Source: Hymenoscyphus infarciens (taxonomy: Eukaryota; Ascomycota; Leotiomycetes; Helotiales; Helotiaceae). From it: a stretch of 64,000 bases of DNA. The notes under the pieces were generated by a model. It was not told the origin of the DNA. It ran no database searches and saw nothing but the letters and a program-made list of their open reading frames with translations. A program made the translations under genes and the position numbers. The stretch is from the NCBI GenBank assembly GCA_001414345.1, contig LLCB01000085.1:1-64000 (forward strand). Direction: 5' to 3'. Every line of letters starts with the position of its first letter. Within the stretch, counting starts at the first letter, position 1. Shown here one piece after another: positions 40,586 through 51,223 of the stretch.

Positions 40586-41686
40586 CTAAACTATTGCCCC
40601 AACTAGCTTCCTAATCTTATCCACCCCTTCAATATGCGTGGGTCTGTCCATCCTAAATAGCGGTCCGTGCCACACTCGCAACCCTTCCACGAAAAGCTCA
40701 AATCCATTCAACAAATCCATTCCCTTCAGTAGACCCCACCTGGCAACCTCCCACTTTCTCAAAATCTCTGGTTTCACTAGATACCCGCGGACACTACCTG
40801 TTTCGCACATTGCGGTATCAATATTGATTAAGATCGTTAATTGTAATTTTTTGAGACTGGAAAGAGAAGCGATAGTACGAAATGTTGATGGCGGAATAGA
40901 GGGACAAGCGGGTGTACTTGAGAGAACTAATTCGAGGCTTTCGATTGCGGTATGATGGATTGGATTAATATTCTCCAGAAAAGTTCTCATCATATAGATG
41001 CTTTCGAAAGATAGTGTGACGACTCGATAGAGAAGGCTGCTGCCTACTACGTCGAGGTATGTCTGTTTGTTGAGAAGGGAAAGTGTGTTGTAGATATTTA
41101 CTACTGTCCTGGCAGCTTGCGAAGTGAGTGGCGCTGTATTGATGTAGCAGTTTCCCTTCTTTTTTGGCGTAAACACTGGTGGGCTTCGGGGTGTTACTGA
41201 TACCCATGGACTTGGTGGGTAGGGATGGTGGAGGACGTAGGTATAGATTTTCTGACGAAGTTCCAGTGGGAGAGAGAGTAGTGGGGAATTGGGCTGAGGG
41301 ACAATTGAGAGTGCCCATTGTTGTGACTGCGAGATGCCATTTAATTTAGCGCTCTCAAAAATTGAAGCCGAGCGAACTTATGAGATAGCTTACGTGAATT
41401 CCATCCTCTTTCTCGACGGGCTTCAATCGAACCTTTCCATCATCGCATCGCTGTTTGACCTGATAGACGTAAGCGTGTGTTTTCTATTGTGAATACACGG
41501 GGAAAAAACCTTGAACGTATCAAGTCCGACAAATCTCTTCTTGCTTTTCTTTGGCGGGTTGCTTGTGATACCACCCTTGTATCTTTTCTTGCGGTTCTTT
41601 TTCATGTCCGACTTTGGAGCTGGTGGTTTTCCCTTGTCGCTTGCGTGCAATGGAGAGATACTATTCGAACCGTTCTTGCGAGCCAT
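40586..41686 (-). CDS. F-box-like protein, 327 aa
   Basis: Three exons on the minus strand: 41510-41686, 41394-41459 and 40586-41326 (introns 41460-41509 with an unusual GTTTTT donor, and 41327-41393 with GTAAGC). Reading phase holds throughout. The N-terminus is very basic (KKNRKKRYKGG, PPKKSKKRF), probably a nuclear signal. It is followed by LLSLPLELRQKIYTYVL near residue 100, the helix typical of fungal F-box-like/2EXR proteins, and then a leucine-rich region. Such proteins often link substrates to SCF ubiquitin ligases, but that role is inference. An upstream in-frame ATG at 41782 is possible. Confidence 0.65.
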
Positions 41687-42532
41687 GTTCGCGATGTTTG
41701 TCTTCTGGAGCAGGTGTTGCGGCTGAAGAAGCGGAGTAACAGGCAGTAGTGAGGTTACACAATAAGATGCAAGGGTCTGCATGAAGCCTGGTTAACTATA
41801 AAGCGGCAGCGATGAGCAGAACACCAATGCCCATTTCAAATACATTTATGGGGCTTTAGATCCCCGAGAAGCGCTAGAACAGGACAAACTTGGGTATCAA
41901 TGCCATGCTCATCGCGAAATTATCTCGATACCAAATCCTGTTAGCTCATTTTCTATATGAGGTTTATTGATAATTACCACTATAAGGCATTTTCATTATT
42001 ACCGCGGGGGTTCGCAGATATTGACAGAATATCGAGTACCGCCAGAAATGATCAGCCATATACGATACGAGTATACGTTATGACCTGGCCCTCCTAAGGC
42101 TCGGGCTCGGTTAAATCGGCATGCCTGTGGTGGTATTATCGTGTACCCCAACTAATACACCATCGATAACGACGCCCAAGTAAGGTACAAATTCCTGCAG
42201 CCACTGGTGCAAGGAGGAAATGTTAGACCACTGCTAATTTTGTTATCTGGAAGACAATAAAAGCCTCAACAACCAAAAAAATACACGATCGATGAAACGA
42301 AACGGGATATAAAATTCATAGTATTCAAATATAAGTCCATTACGCTCGTTGCGCATCGAATCCATAAAGCCACGCCCCAATAACCATAATTAAAAAGAAA
42401 AGAAGTACAGCCCCAGAGAATTAAAACTCCCATTCCCCCCCTCCTACCAATGCAAAAGGCATGTATCGTCCAACTAATAAACAACGGTAGAAATGAAAGC
42501 TTCACACAACAATTTTAATCCCTCAAATCTAT
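41687..42532. other. Intergenic, no gene seen
   Basis: Promoter side of the F-box-like gene and 3' flank of the secreted-protein gene. No recognised element. Confidence 0.35.
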
Positions 42533-43225
42533 CTATGCATCCCACTTCAAAGCTCTCGCACCCTTTGGAGCTTGCGATGCTTTCACAGCCTCGGAAGGCT
42601 TAGGGGTGGCACTAGCAGGTGGTGTTGTTGGAGCAGGGTATGGGCTTGGTGGGTATGTAGCTGAAGAGGAAGAAGGATATGTAGAGTTGGAGCTTGAAGA
42701 TGGTGGGTAAGTTGGCTTGGTTGAGAAGCTTGGGGGGTAGGTGGGGATGCTGGATGTCGAGTAGGATGAAGTTGTTGAAGAGTTTCCATGAGGAGGGTAA
42801 CTGGTGGTCGCTGGTGGGGGTGAAGGTGGTTGAGGAGTCCAAGTTGGCTGCTCGGTCTTTGTGGTTGTGACTGTGACGGTTTGTCTATAATTATTGATGA
42901 CGACGTTAATGAAGATGATGTTGACATTTACTATAATGTTGTAGTTATTGTAGATAGCTACCGTAGTGTCGTGGCTAGGTGGTGTACCTGTGGGCTAAAC
43001 ATAGACTGTGGTGAGAGTTGGACTGTATTTGTAAGAAGTGATATATCTGCCTTTTGTGATGACAACTGGGTGAGGGAGAGGAGTTGGTGTTGGTGCCGGA
43101 TCTTGATAGATTGTTTTGTAGACAGTTCGGTAAACTGTCTGAGGAGGAACAGGTTCACACTCTGGGTAAGTGGCAGTTGCCAGAGATGAGAGAAACCCAA
43201 CAACAAAAGGGGCGGAGAACTTCAT
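42533..43225 (-). pseudogene. Secreted Pro/Thr/Ser-rich protein with in-frame TAG
   Basis: ATG at 43225 starts a signal peptide (MKFSAPFVVGFLSSLATA) followed by a mature start PECEPVPPQTVYRTVYKTIY. At 42995-42997 the frame meets TAG, yet exactly the same frame then stays open for 153 more codons to a stop at 42533-42535. The second part is clearly protein-like: VTVTTTKTEQPTWTPQPP, then a long S/T/P/Y-rich tail with PTYPPS-type repeats. I found no intron with good borders that removes the stop and keeps phase. So this is a nonsense allele, a readthrough gene, or a sequencing error. The intact family appears to be a fungal cell-wall or secreted glycoprotein of unknown role. No GPI signal at the C-terminus. 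Confidence 0.6.
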
Positions 43226-43393
43226 GAAGATGAAATTGAGAGAGGGTTGGTATAAAGATGCAGAGGAAGAGATTCGAAGTGTTGCTTGGCAAGTAGACTA
43301 AGCGACTGTGCTAAGAAAAAATCGAAAAGGAGGCAACGATTGGAAGGTAGAGTGAGGTGATGGTGTGAAAATATTCCTTAGAGAAGACACTCG

Positions 43394-43424
<31 letters not shown>

Positions 43425-45487
43425 TAAAAGTCTTTCATCGTGAAAACCGCAGCAATATCCCTCGTGCTCAGCAAACAACCAACTTTCTCGAGGCGTATAC
43501 CGCCATCATGGCCCTCAAACGTCGTGGCTCAGCAAAGAAGAAATCACCAGTCAAGAGGTGAGAGCTGATGAGGTTTCTCCGTGAGCTAACAGCCACAACC
43601 ACAACTATGCAGGTCGGGTATAGCTTTTTATTGAAAACAGGCGGCGAGAAAAAGGCAATTTCTGAGTAGTCGGGCGATTTGTGACTGATGAGATAGAGTT
43701 GAGCGGCTTGGCTCAACCATAAGGCTGAAACCTAAGAGCTGGAGGAAAGTGTGGCTTGGGCTATGCAAAGGCATCAAGAGTTGTCGAAATATTACTCGCC
43801 ATTATTTTGAGGATATACGGTGCTGCAAGGTTTCGGCCTAAAGTAGCCGTTCAGGTTGCGAAGACCTGCAGATGTGGCTGCTGGATGGCATATGCAGTAA
43901 CAACTAGATATATGGAATGAAATGAACCCAAAACGGATATCTCCAGACTCCTGGAAGATGCCATGAGGCTCGTAAACAGCACAGCAAGAAGCGGAGAAAC
44001 AAATCCTTTAAAGATCAAAACCCTAGGCAACAACAATTCCCTTTCCAGATTTTTAAGACAAGGACAAAATCAAGATCGGGTGCGAAATGTGATAGCTATA
44101 CGCATCTGGAAGTAGCATATCGTTCCTGCTTTGGGTCCTATCTTTGTCAGGTCGACCGTCGAATGGCCTCGCACCTCGTGTATAAAAACGAGACAACGAA
44201 TCCTTTGGAATGAGACAGCTGTTGAGATATTTACCTTGCATTGAAAATTGGATTCTGCGTGATCAGATATTGCTCAGCTCACCAAGCCGGAAACCCACTG
44301 AGATGAAATAGGACTTGAGGCAGGTAAGCCAGCATCATGGCGACCTTTCTATACGGGTTTGTCGAGACTCAAGATTTCATTTGGCGGTTGCCTGATGTAA
44401 TCATGTCATTGCATCTTCATACATCACCGATGTGGTTGGAATTGGAGACCGGTTCGGCGATTTTCAGATGGAGCTTCGGTTGTGAATAATCATGACAATC
44501 AGAGGTACCAAACACGAGAACCTCTATCAAGTAGATGCCGCAGGGCGATTTTGCTTGCACATGCGTTCCCCTTCTCTCCAAGTAGGAAGTACGTTTCGAA
44601 CAGCAAGCCTCAACTTCTTGGTGTCTTAAGCCGTAGACTGTTGCGGAGTACCGGTATTGAGTCATCTTTGCGTGCACCCAAATGATACGATATTATTCCA
44701 AAAGGCCCCGGACAATCAAGTTGAGTATACGAAAAGTTTGGAATAATCGAGACTCGTCACTTCTGTTCAAGAACTTCTAGCACAATATCTTCTCATGTGT
44801 GTACGCAGAACGATGAGGGAGACTTACGTGTTTCTCTCCCCAGTGGAAAGTACCTGTACAGCTCGGAAGCCTCAACTTCTTGGTATCTCAATCTGTAGAT
44901 TGTACTGAGTACATTTCCCAGCCCCCAGCTTGGCAAACCGTCCTTGCGCGGGTGAGATATCAACCTCTTCGTGCCGGCGCAAAACCTGTGGTAACTTTTT
45001 CCATCGATCGTCGTGTCCCAGTCCGACTTCTGGATCGCTTTTCACATCTATGATTGGAGATTCCAAGGCACTTGAAGATTCCGCCACATCGCTCGTCGAA
45101 TCTGCAAAGAAAAACTTCAATGTTCGAATTGTTGAAGAGTCGTTCGTCGTCGTTTCTTCGAAGTTACAATATAACAAGCTCTTTTTCGCTTGGTATGCTG
45201 CGCTACCTTAGTAGTAAGCCGACGATTCTCACCAAAAAGCAGGGGTAGCGTTGGGGAGATATCTCCCATCTAAAAATCTCACAAACAAGTCTCATCCATT
45301 TCTTCTCCAAAGCAATTTCTTCCGTTCCAACCCCCCTCAAATTTCCAAGCCCAACCCTTTCCTCTCAAACCCCCACGAAAAAAATAAACCACGTGTAGCA
45401 AATGACAAGCAACCTCCAACGTCATGCACCAATGACATTTCACAATTACCACACATAATAACATAATACGAGAGTGAGATAAAAAAG
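43226..45487. other. Gene-poor stretch with (TA)n and a direct repeat
   Basis: A TA dinucleotide run of about 12 units lies near 43398-43423, in the promoter of the secreted-protein gene. Two related blocks of about 70 bp, 44581-44651 and 44842-44912, share GCCTCAACTTCTTGGT and GAGTAC ends. No gene was recognised, though on the minus strand both blocks translate to similar peptides (YGLRHQEVEA and YRLRYQEVEA). Confidence 0.4.
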
Positions 45488-46728
45488 ATGGATTTAGATA
45501 CAGAATCTCCGGATCACGAGGTGGGAGACGATGAAAGGAACGAGATGTCTCCAGCTGCTGCGTCGGTGGATGGCTCTACGGGCACGACCAAGTCTAAGTT
45601 GCAGTTACCTTTGAGTTGTGACCCTCCTGGTCCGGGAAACCCTGCGAAGCAGTTGGTTTGGATTGTAAGTCTGTTCTTGGTAGATTCGTATAAAATGGAT
45701 GAGATGAGATGAGATGGGTTTTCATGTTCTCGCTGGTTCATGGGCCGCCTTCCATCCACCCGAACCCCAAATATATATATATCCTCATCAAAACTAACAA
45801 ACCCCAGATCTTCGGCTCAACAGGCCACATGGGCCGCTCCCTCGTCCGCTCCTGTCTCGCCCAAGGCGACCTCGTCGTAGCCGTAGGCCGCGTCTACGAG
45901 AACACCCTCCCCTCAATGCAAAACTGGCACCCCAACTGCCACGGTCTCCTCTGCGACGTGCGCGCGCGAGAGTCCGTCCAAGAAGTCCTCGAAGGCGCAA
46001 TCCAGAATTTCGGGCACGTAGACATCATAGCCAACTGCTCCGGGTACGGAGTAATAGGCGCCTGCGAAGACCAAGATGATCACGAACTACGCAATCAATT
46101 TGAAACTAATTTTATGGGGACTCTGCATATTATTCAGTTGAGTCTTCCTTATTTTCGCGAGCAGGGAGCGGGGAGGTATTTGATCTTTAGCTCTACGAGT
46201 GGTGCTTTGGGCGTTCCCGGGTTGGGACCCTATTGCGCGACGAAATACGCGGTGGAGGGACTAATTGAAGCAATGCTCTACGAAATCGACTCCTTCAACA
46301 TAAAAGCCACGCTCGTAGAGCCCGGACTCGTGCGTAGAGACGAACCAGACTGGGAGAAGAATCCCCTTCCCACATGGGGACATTTCCTGATCAAGCCCGC
46401 GAGTGAGCCATATTCGCAGGCGAATTCCCCGGCCCTGCATGCGAAGAGGATGGTTCAGTGGTTGGGGGATAAACAACCGACGAGTGCGGTGAAGTGTGCG
46501 GAACTTGTTTGGCAGTTGGGCCATTGTTCGTATCCCCCGCTGAGGCTGTTGTTGGGGAGTTATGCTATTGAGAGTATCCGGGATCGGTTGAGGAGTATTA
46601 TCGAGGAGTTGGAGGATTGGAAGCACTTGCATTTTCCCGTCTCTCCTGATGCTCAGCTCGATGATGATGAGAAGGGTGAAGAAGGCGAGGAAGGTGGTCG
46701 AAGAGATAGTGATTCCAAGGCGGAATGA
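45488..46728 (+). CDS. Short-chain dehydrogenase/reductase (SDR), 365 aa
   Basis: Two exons: 45488-45664 and 45808-46728 (intron GTAAGT..CCCAG, phase 0). The N-terminal 50 residues are acidic/Ser-rich and probably disordered. The Rossmann fold starts at the exon join: QLVWI-IFGSTGHMGRSLV gives the G-x-x-G-x-x-G cofactor loop. CDVRA, IANCSGYG (N-A-G equivalent), FSSTSGALG (catalytic Ser) and YCATKYAVEG (Y-x-x-x-K) follow in the usual order, so it is a classical NAD(P)-dependent SDR. The C-terminal extension ends in an acidic run. Substrate unknown; no biosynthetic neighbours. Convergent with the derlin gene. Confidence 0.88.
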
Positions 46729-47186
46729 GATATGGATATAGTCTTTTTACGATTGTGCCAATCACTCTTGATACTGGGTAATCGGAGGACATTGGGGAAA
46801 ACTGTCCGAAAATGAAAACGAAAATATTAATGAAAGACAGCGGGTTATAGTTATGTTGAAGCTGTGAATGGGGTTGAGATAAAACAACCCTCTAAGGAAA
46901 GGACGCAGAAGACCAGAGAGCCAAGGCAAACGTATTGGAAAATCCAGTAGTCCCAGAACGTGGGTATATAAAAATATCTGGAAATGGAAGGCAATCATGT
47001 ATAAGGTGGTATCATTTCGCTATCACAACAAACGCTATCTCTACACCCAACGAATTCGGTGGCCCCATTTCCAATAAACACACCTATGTCCATCCCCCAC
47101 ATTTCAATTCCCAAGCGCCGGTAAAAAAAGAAGAACTCCGCTCAAAATGCCCAATTTCATAATCCTTTTATGTTCGATACACCTCT
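46729..47186. other. Convergent 3' intergenic region
   Basis: Between the stops of the SDR and derlin genes. No gene or repeat recognised. Confidence 0.4.
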
Positions 47187-48029
47187 CTATCGTACTTCCG
47201 GTGCTGGCGCGGCAGCATTTAACGGATCAACATTGTGCAGAACCCCATCTGAATCTATCCTTGGTTCGGCCGGTCCGTCAAACAGTCGTCTCCACCATCG
47301 TGGGGGATCGAATGGACGGGACCCGTTGTGTAGTGGTGGGTATACGTCGCAGAAAAAATACCAGATATGTCCAACAACGACACCCATCAGCTCGTCTTTT
47401 GGAATGACTCCATGGACAACCAGACTGAATCCCATCAATACCCATGGCAGCCATGGAGCCTTGAAGACTATTAAACCCAAGAAGCTCAGGTTTACGTCTG
47501 GATTCCGCCTCGACCAAATATACACGAGTGTTGAGGAAAGTGGGTGTCCCAGAAATGGCATCGATACCATTGGGGACATGCAAATGAGAAAGGCGGTCGC
47601 ATATAATAGGAGCCACGAGAAGTGAGCTGGCGATCGACCGGATGATTCTTCGAGTAATCGCGAATATCGCTGGAGGAAGAAGACATGGAAGACGAGGTCG
47701 AGCGACAAGGGACCGAAGTAGACAAAGGTAGTAAAGAGTCTCCAGTACTAGATAAAATGACATCAGTATCAAAACCCTGAATAGCCCACGCCTTGCAGGT
47801 GGACATGAATAGCTTCATCCGAACATACCTGATGCTTATGAAATACCGCCCGAAAGCTATAGAACAACTGAAAGGGTGTGACGATCTGGCATTGCACTAG
47901 AGCGCTTGCAAGAACGGTCGCTGTTGTCCACCATCTCGTACATAAGGGCATCTCCCAAAACCAAGTCTCTAATGGGAACCCCGCCTGTCCGACTATGCCG
48001 CCATCGCCTGCGCCCATCATTTGGTCCAT
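47187..48029 (-). CDS. Derlin (Der1/Dfm1-like ER protein), 253 aa
   Basis: Two exons on the minus strand: 47829-48029 and 47187-47747 (intron GTATGT..TCTAG, phase 0). Derlins are rhomboid-like pseudoproteases in the ER membrane that help move misfolded proteins to the cytosol for ER-associated degradation. Signatures: TRWWTTATVLASALVQCQIVTP, FHKHQ-YWRLLTTFVYFGPL across the splice (the WR motif), FHVFFLQRYSRLLEE, and MPFLGHPLSSTLVYIWSRRNP, then HIWYFFCDVYPPLHNGSRP. Hydrophobic segments fit the six-span rhomboid fold. The cytosolic tail contains DPPRWWRRLFDGP. No catalytic Ser/His pair is evident, as expected. Confidence 0.9.
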
Positions 48030-48402
48030 CGTGTAGGTTGTCCTGCGAGGTTTCGTGTCGTTTGGGATTTAGAGGTTTGTGGGGGAGAATCGAACTTCAG
48101 GTGTACTTGATGGTAGATGTCTCAAGTACTAAGCTGTGAGAAGGTTGCAACAGCTTGATCGGGGAGGGTTGTTGGCTTCTTTGTAGTAGTCGTCAAGGTT
48201 GAGGTGTCCTTCCGCGCTTGATCGGACGAATAAGGAAAGCGCCACTGAACCACAATACAATGTGATTGTCCTATCTTACAACACAAAATGTGTAACAGAT
48301 CATAAGGTTTTTATACTCAATATTTAACAGAATAAAATCTTCACTTGGGCTAGGACAATTTCTTATTGCTTGAGGCGCAATAAGTCTTTGATCATGGACA
48401 GT
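48030..48402. other. Derlin promoter region
   Basis: 373 bp upstream of the derlin ATG up to the inverted-repeat element. No gene seen. Confidence 0.35.
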
Positions 48403-48561
48403 AAAAGCGGCAGTAAATACTGCAGCGTTGTAGCTGTCTTGCGAGCTTATTGTTCTAGCTTGGTAGTGTATTTCGAAGTATAAAATTAGAACTAACCGTC
48501 CGAGTTTATTATTCCAATTAAATTACTCTACAACCTAAGTAAAGTGTTTACTGCCGCTTTT
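48403..48561. mobile_element. Small inverted-repeat element (MITE-like), ~160 bp
   Basis: Ends AAAAGCGGCAGTAAATAC (48403-48420) and, inverted, AAAAGCGGCAGTAAACAC (complement of 48544-48561) differ at one position. The interior is A+T-rich and non-coding. No clear target duplication was found, so the mobile nature is inferred. It lies about 350 bp before the CenH3 start. Confidence 0.5.
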
Positions 48562-48913
48562 TCGGACGATGCACCAGCCACACCTGCAACGCCACACTTC
48601 AAGATCCTCCGTCCAACGGCAATCAAGTAAACAAGAGCAGCGAATCTACTCTGCGAAATACTCGAGCGAGAATACATACAAAGCAAAATCGCTACCTCAT
48701 CGCATTTACCACCCGGCGTGTCGCGATCCCAAATACACGGTCCATTGCCCTCAATTGCACGCGCAACGGTACAAGCCCACCCGTCGCGACCTCAAAATCG
48801 CAAATCCCAGCCACCTCAATTCCACAACAACCGCGGTCGCATTGCCCCTCAACCCACCACTTCACCCTCCTGCACTCCCAAATCGCTACAAAATACGCGC
48901 ATAACCTCTCACC
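48562..48913 (+). promoter_or_regulatory. CenH3 5' region
   Basis: 352 bp between the inverted-repeat element and the CenH3 ATG. It is C/A-rich on the plus strand with CCACA and CAACC runs. Open frames here look like composition effects. Confidence 0.35.
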
Positions 48914-49515
48914 ATGCCACCAAAAACCGCAGGTACGCCCAAGGGGAAGGGAAAGAAAGGAGTTGCGGTTGCAAAGAGGAAGTCGCCTGCAGGAAAGGCC
49001 TCAAAGAAGACTGCGAAGGGTCGTCGAAGCAGTGGTGCTGCTGTTGAACGTAAGCTGTTTCTCACGTGTTGACTCAAATCGTACTTTTTATTAGGAGTGA
49101 AGCTAATTGAAGTTTAATTGTAGCCGGAGACCCAGTCCCAGGACGAAAACGACGCCGTTATAGACCTGGTACCCTCGCGATAAAGGAAATTCGAAGATAT
49201 CAAGCCTCGACGGATCTCCTAATGAGGAAGCTACCATTTTCGCGTCTGGTATGTTGCGCGTTTATATAAGCTTTGGGATAATAGCTGATGTTGGAATAGG
49301 TTCGAGAGATCGCAGCTTTTACACGACCAGCAGGAGAAGCAATGCGCTGGCAATCACAAGCAATCATGGCTCTCCAAGAAGCAGCGGAGGCTTTCCTAGT
49401 ACACTTATTCGAGGACACCAACTTGTGCGCTATCCACGCAAAGCGAGTTACAATTATGCAGAAGGATATCCAGCTTGCTAGGCGGATTCGCGGAGCGTGG
49501 GGTGGATTAGGTTAA
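48914..49515 (+). CDS. cenH3: Centromeric histone H3 (CENP-A/CenH3), 158 aa
   Basis: Three exons: 48914-49049, 49124-49248 and 49300-49515, with GTAAGC..TAG and GTATGT..TAG introns and matching phases. It replaces H3 in centromeric nucleosomes and marks where the kinetochore forms. The N-tail (first ~60 residues) is Lys/Gly/Arg-rich ([19 protein letters not shown]) and unlike canonical H3. The histone fold contains [58 protein letters not shown] and [17 protein letters not shown]. The changed tail, LPF in the N-helix/loop, and MQKD where H3 has MPKD are CenH3 traits. No single long open frame covers the gene. Confidence 0.93.
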
Positions 49516-49770
49516 ATTAATGGGAATGGCTGGCGTATTTGCACGTTTTTAGTGCATTGATTTGGTCATGTCATGGGGCGTTTATGGAGTAGCTAATTTG
49601 GTATCATTCAGTTGAATAGGCTGCTGTGTTTTCGACTTTGCGGAAATACCTTTTGTAACAACGATACTTCGAATGCGGCCACATTCAGAATATCATCTTT
49701 TGTGGATGATCGAGAGAAACGCGCTCGAAGATGGGGAATAAAGCGATTTCAAATTTCAGGTCTTGCGCCA
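49516..49770. other. Convergent 3' region
   Basis: Short region between the CenH3 and homoserine kinase stop codons. Nothing recognised. Confidence 0.35.
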
Positions 49771-50924
49771 TTAACTATAAGTGACGGTTGTTCCATCCTC
49801 TGCTGGCTCTAACAGCTTCCATTCGCATTTGATATTCTTCTGGGCAAACATATCCAGGATTACTTTGGCAATATTGTCAAAGTTTTCTGTTGCCAATGCG
49901 AGGATTGTAGGCCCGGCTCCTGAAAGACATATGCCGCATAATCCAGGGTGAGATTTAGGCGTGACGGACTGAAGAATTTCCGGAAGACCAGGTATGAGGC
50001 CCTTTCTGTATGGTTGGTGAACTTTGTCTTGCATCGCTAAGTATATTTGTTCAGCGTCTGGTGGTGACCTTCCGAGAGCAGACGGGAGGAGGGCTATTCT
50101 TTGCAGGTTGAAGACTACGTCTGCTCTAGAGTAGTTATCGGGTAGGACCCGTCTTGCATCGGCGGTAGCGACTTCGAATTGGGGAATGATCGCAATAGCC
50201 TTGAGTTCTTTTGCCCAGGGAAACTTCATGTAGTGGCCAATTCCAATTGGCGGTTCTGGTGGAGTGATTCCAGTATCAACACCTCCCGCTGGAGCTGGAA
50301 GAACCTCACTGAGAGGAATTTCTTTTCGCTCGGTGTCTTCTTTGCTCAAATCATTGAGGTATGTCCCAACGAAACCTCCATAAAGAGCAGCAGCAACATT
50401 GTCTGGATGCCGTTCTAGACAAAAGTCAGTTTATAATTGCAAGGCATAAAAAGAGAAAACAAACCTATCATCAAACAATAATCTAGCATACGAGCCTTAG
50501 ACAAACCAAGCTTCCCAACTTCATTCCCCAAGGCAACACCTGCCACCACAGCTGCTCCAGAAGAACCCAACCCACGACCAAGAGGAATAGGATTGATGAT
50601 GTGAACTCTAGTCTCCGCTGGGAAAGTTCTCTGACCGTTACACCGAAGAACGTACAAGGCTGTCCTCGTGATCAAGTTGCTATCGGCTGTCAATGGAACC
50701 TCCTCTGCGCCCTGCCCCTCGTAGGTAATCACGCAATTGAGAGGCGCTTCCGTGGCTTGAGCCTCGATATTAACCTGAACTTCAAGCCATATTGAGAGAG
50801 CAAGGCCAATAACATCGAAGCCTGGTCCAATGTTTGCCGATGAACAGGGCACTTCTGTGAGGGAGGTTAGCCTGGTCACACGGTAGGTAGGGAAATTGGG
50901 GGGTAACTGACTGATGGATATCAT
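49771..50924 (-). CDS. thr1: Homoserine kinase, 348 aa
   Basis: Three exons on the minus strand: 50912-50924, 50465-50854 and 49771-50414. The first is a 13-nt mini-exon. Its 57-nt intron (50855-50911, GTCAGT, GGCTAAC branch, CACAG) is in frame, and removing it gives MISIKVPCSSANIGPGFDVI, the normal family start. It phosphorylates homoserine with ATP in threonine synthesis. GHMP kinase signatures: PCSSANIGPGFDV at the start, the ATP loop PLGRGLGSSGAAVVAG near residue 100, DYCLMIERHPDNVAAALYGG across the second intron, and GLCGICLSGAGPTILAL near the C-terminus. Divergent from the purine gene at 51224 with 299 bp between the two start codons. Confidence 0.93.
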
Positions 50925-51223
50925 TTTTGATATTCTTCACCTGAAATTTTCCCAGGGTAATTCAAAGATTTTTAATCATCAATTCAAATCAATGCTGGAG
51001 TTTTCTTTAACCAGTTGCCTCTTGGGCAAGAAAAGGTGTAGGACTTATACTAGAAATAGTCGGTCGAAATTCGAGTTTAGCGTCCGACCACGGCGACGCC
51101 CACGCCTTACGAACCCCACTTCAAATTGGCGGGGTTAATTTTTTCTCGCAGTAGTACTGGTTTATTTACTGTAACAGTCACCAAAATTTTCTCACAACAT
51201 CGCATTCCTCCAAGCCCGCTACA
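50925..51223. promoter_or_regulatory. Divergent homoserine kinase / GARS-AIRS promoter
   Basis: 299 bp between two head-to-head biosynthesis genes, so it must hold both promoters. No exact TGACTCA site was seen. A GC-rich block lies at about 51080-51100. Confidence 0.45.

Noticed and set aside
43398..43423. TA dinucleotide tract
   Set aside because: Simple microsatellite; noted as part of the promoter region but not meaningful alone.
43508..43557. Short basic peptide start (MALKRRGSAKKKSPVKR) followed by a GTGAGA donor
   Set aside because: The best splice leads to a stop after about seven codons, so only a very short peptide results; not supported as a gene.
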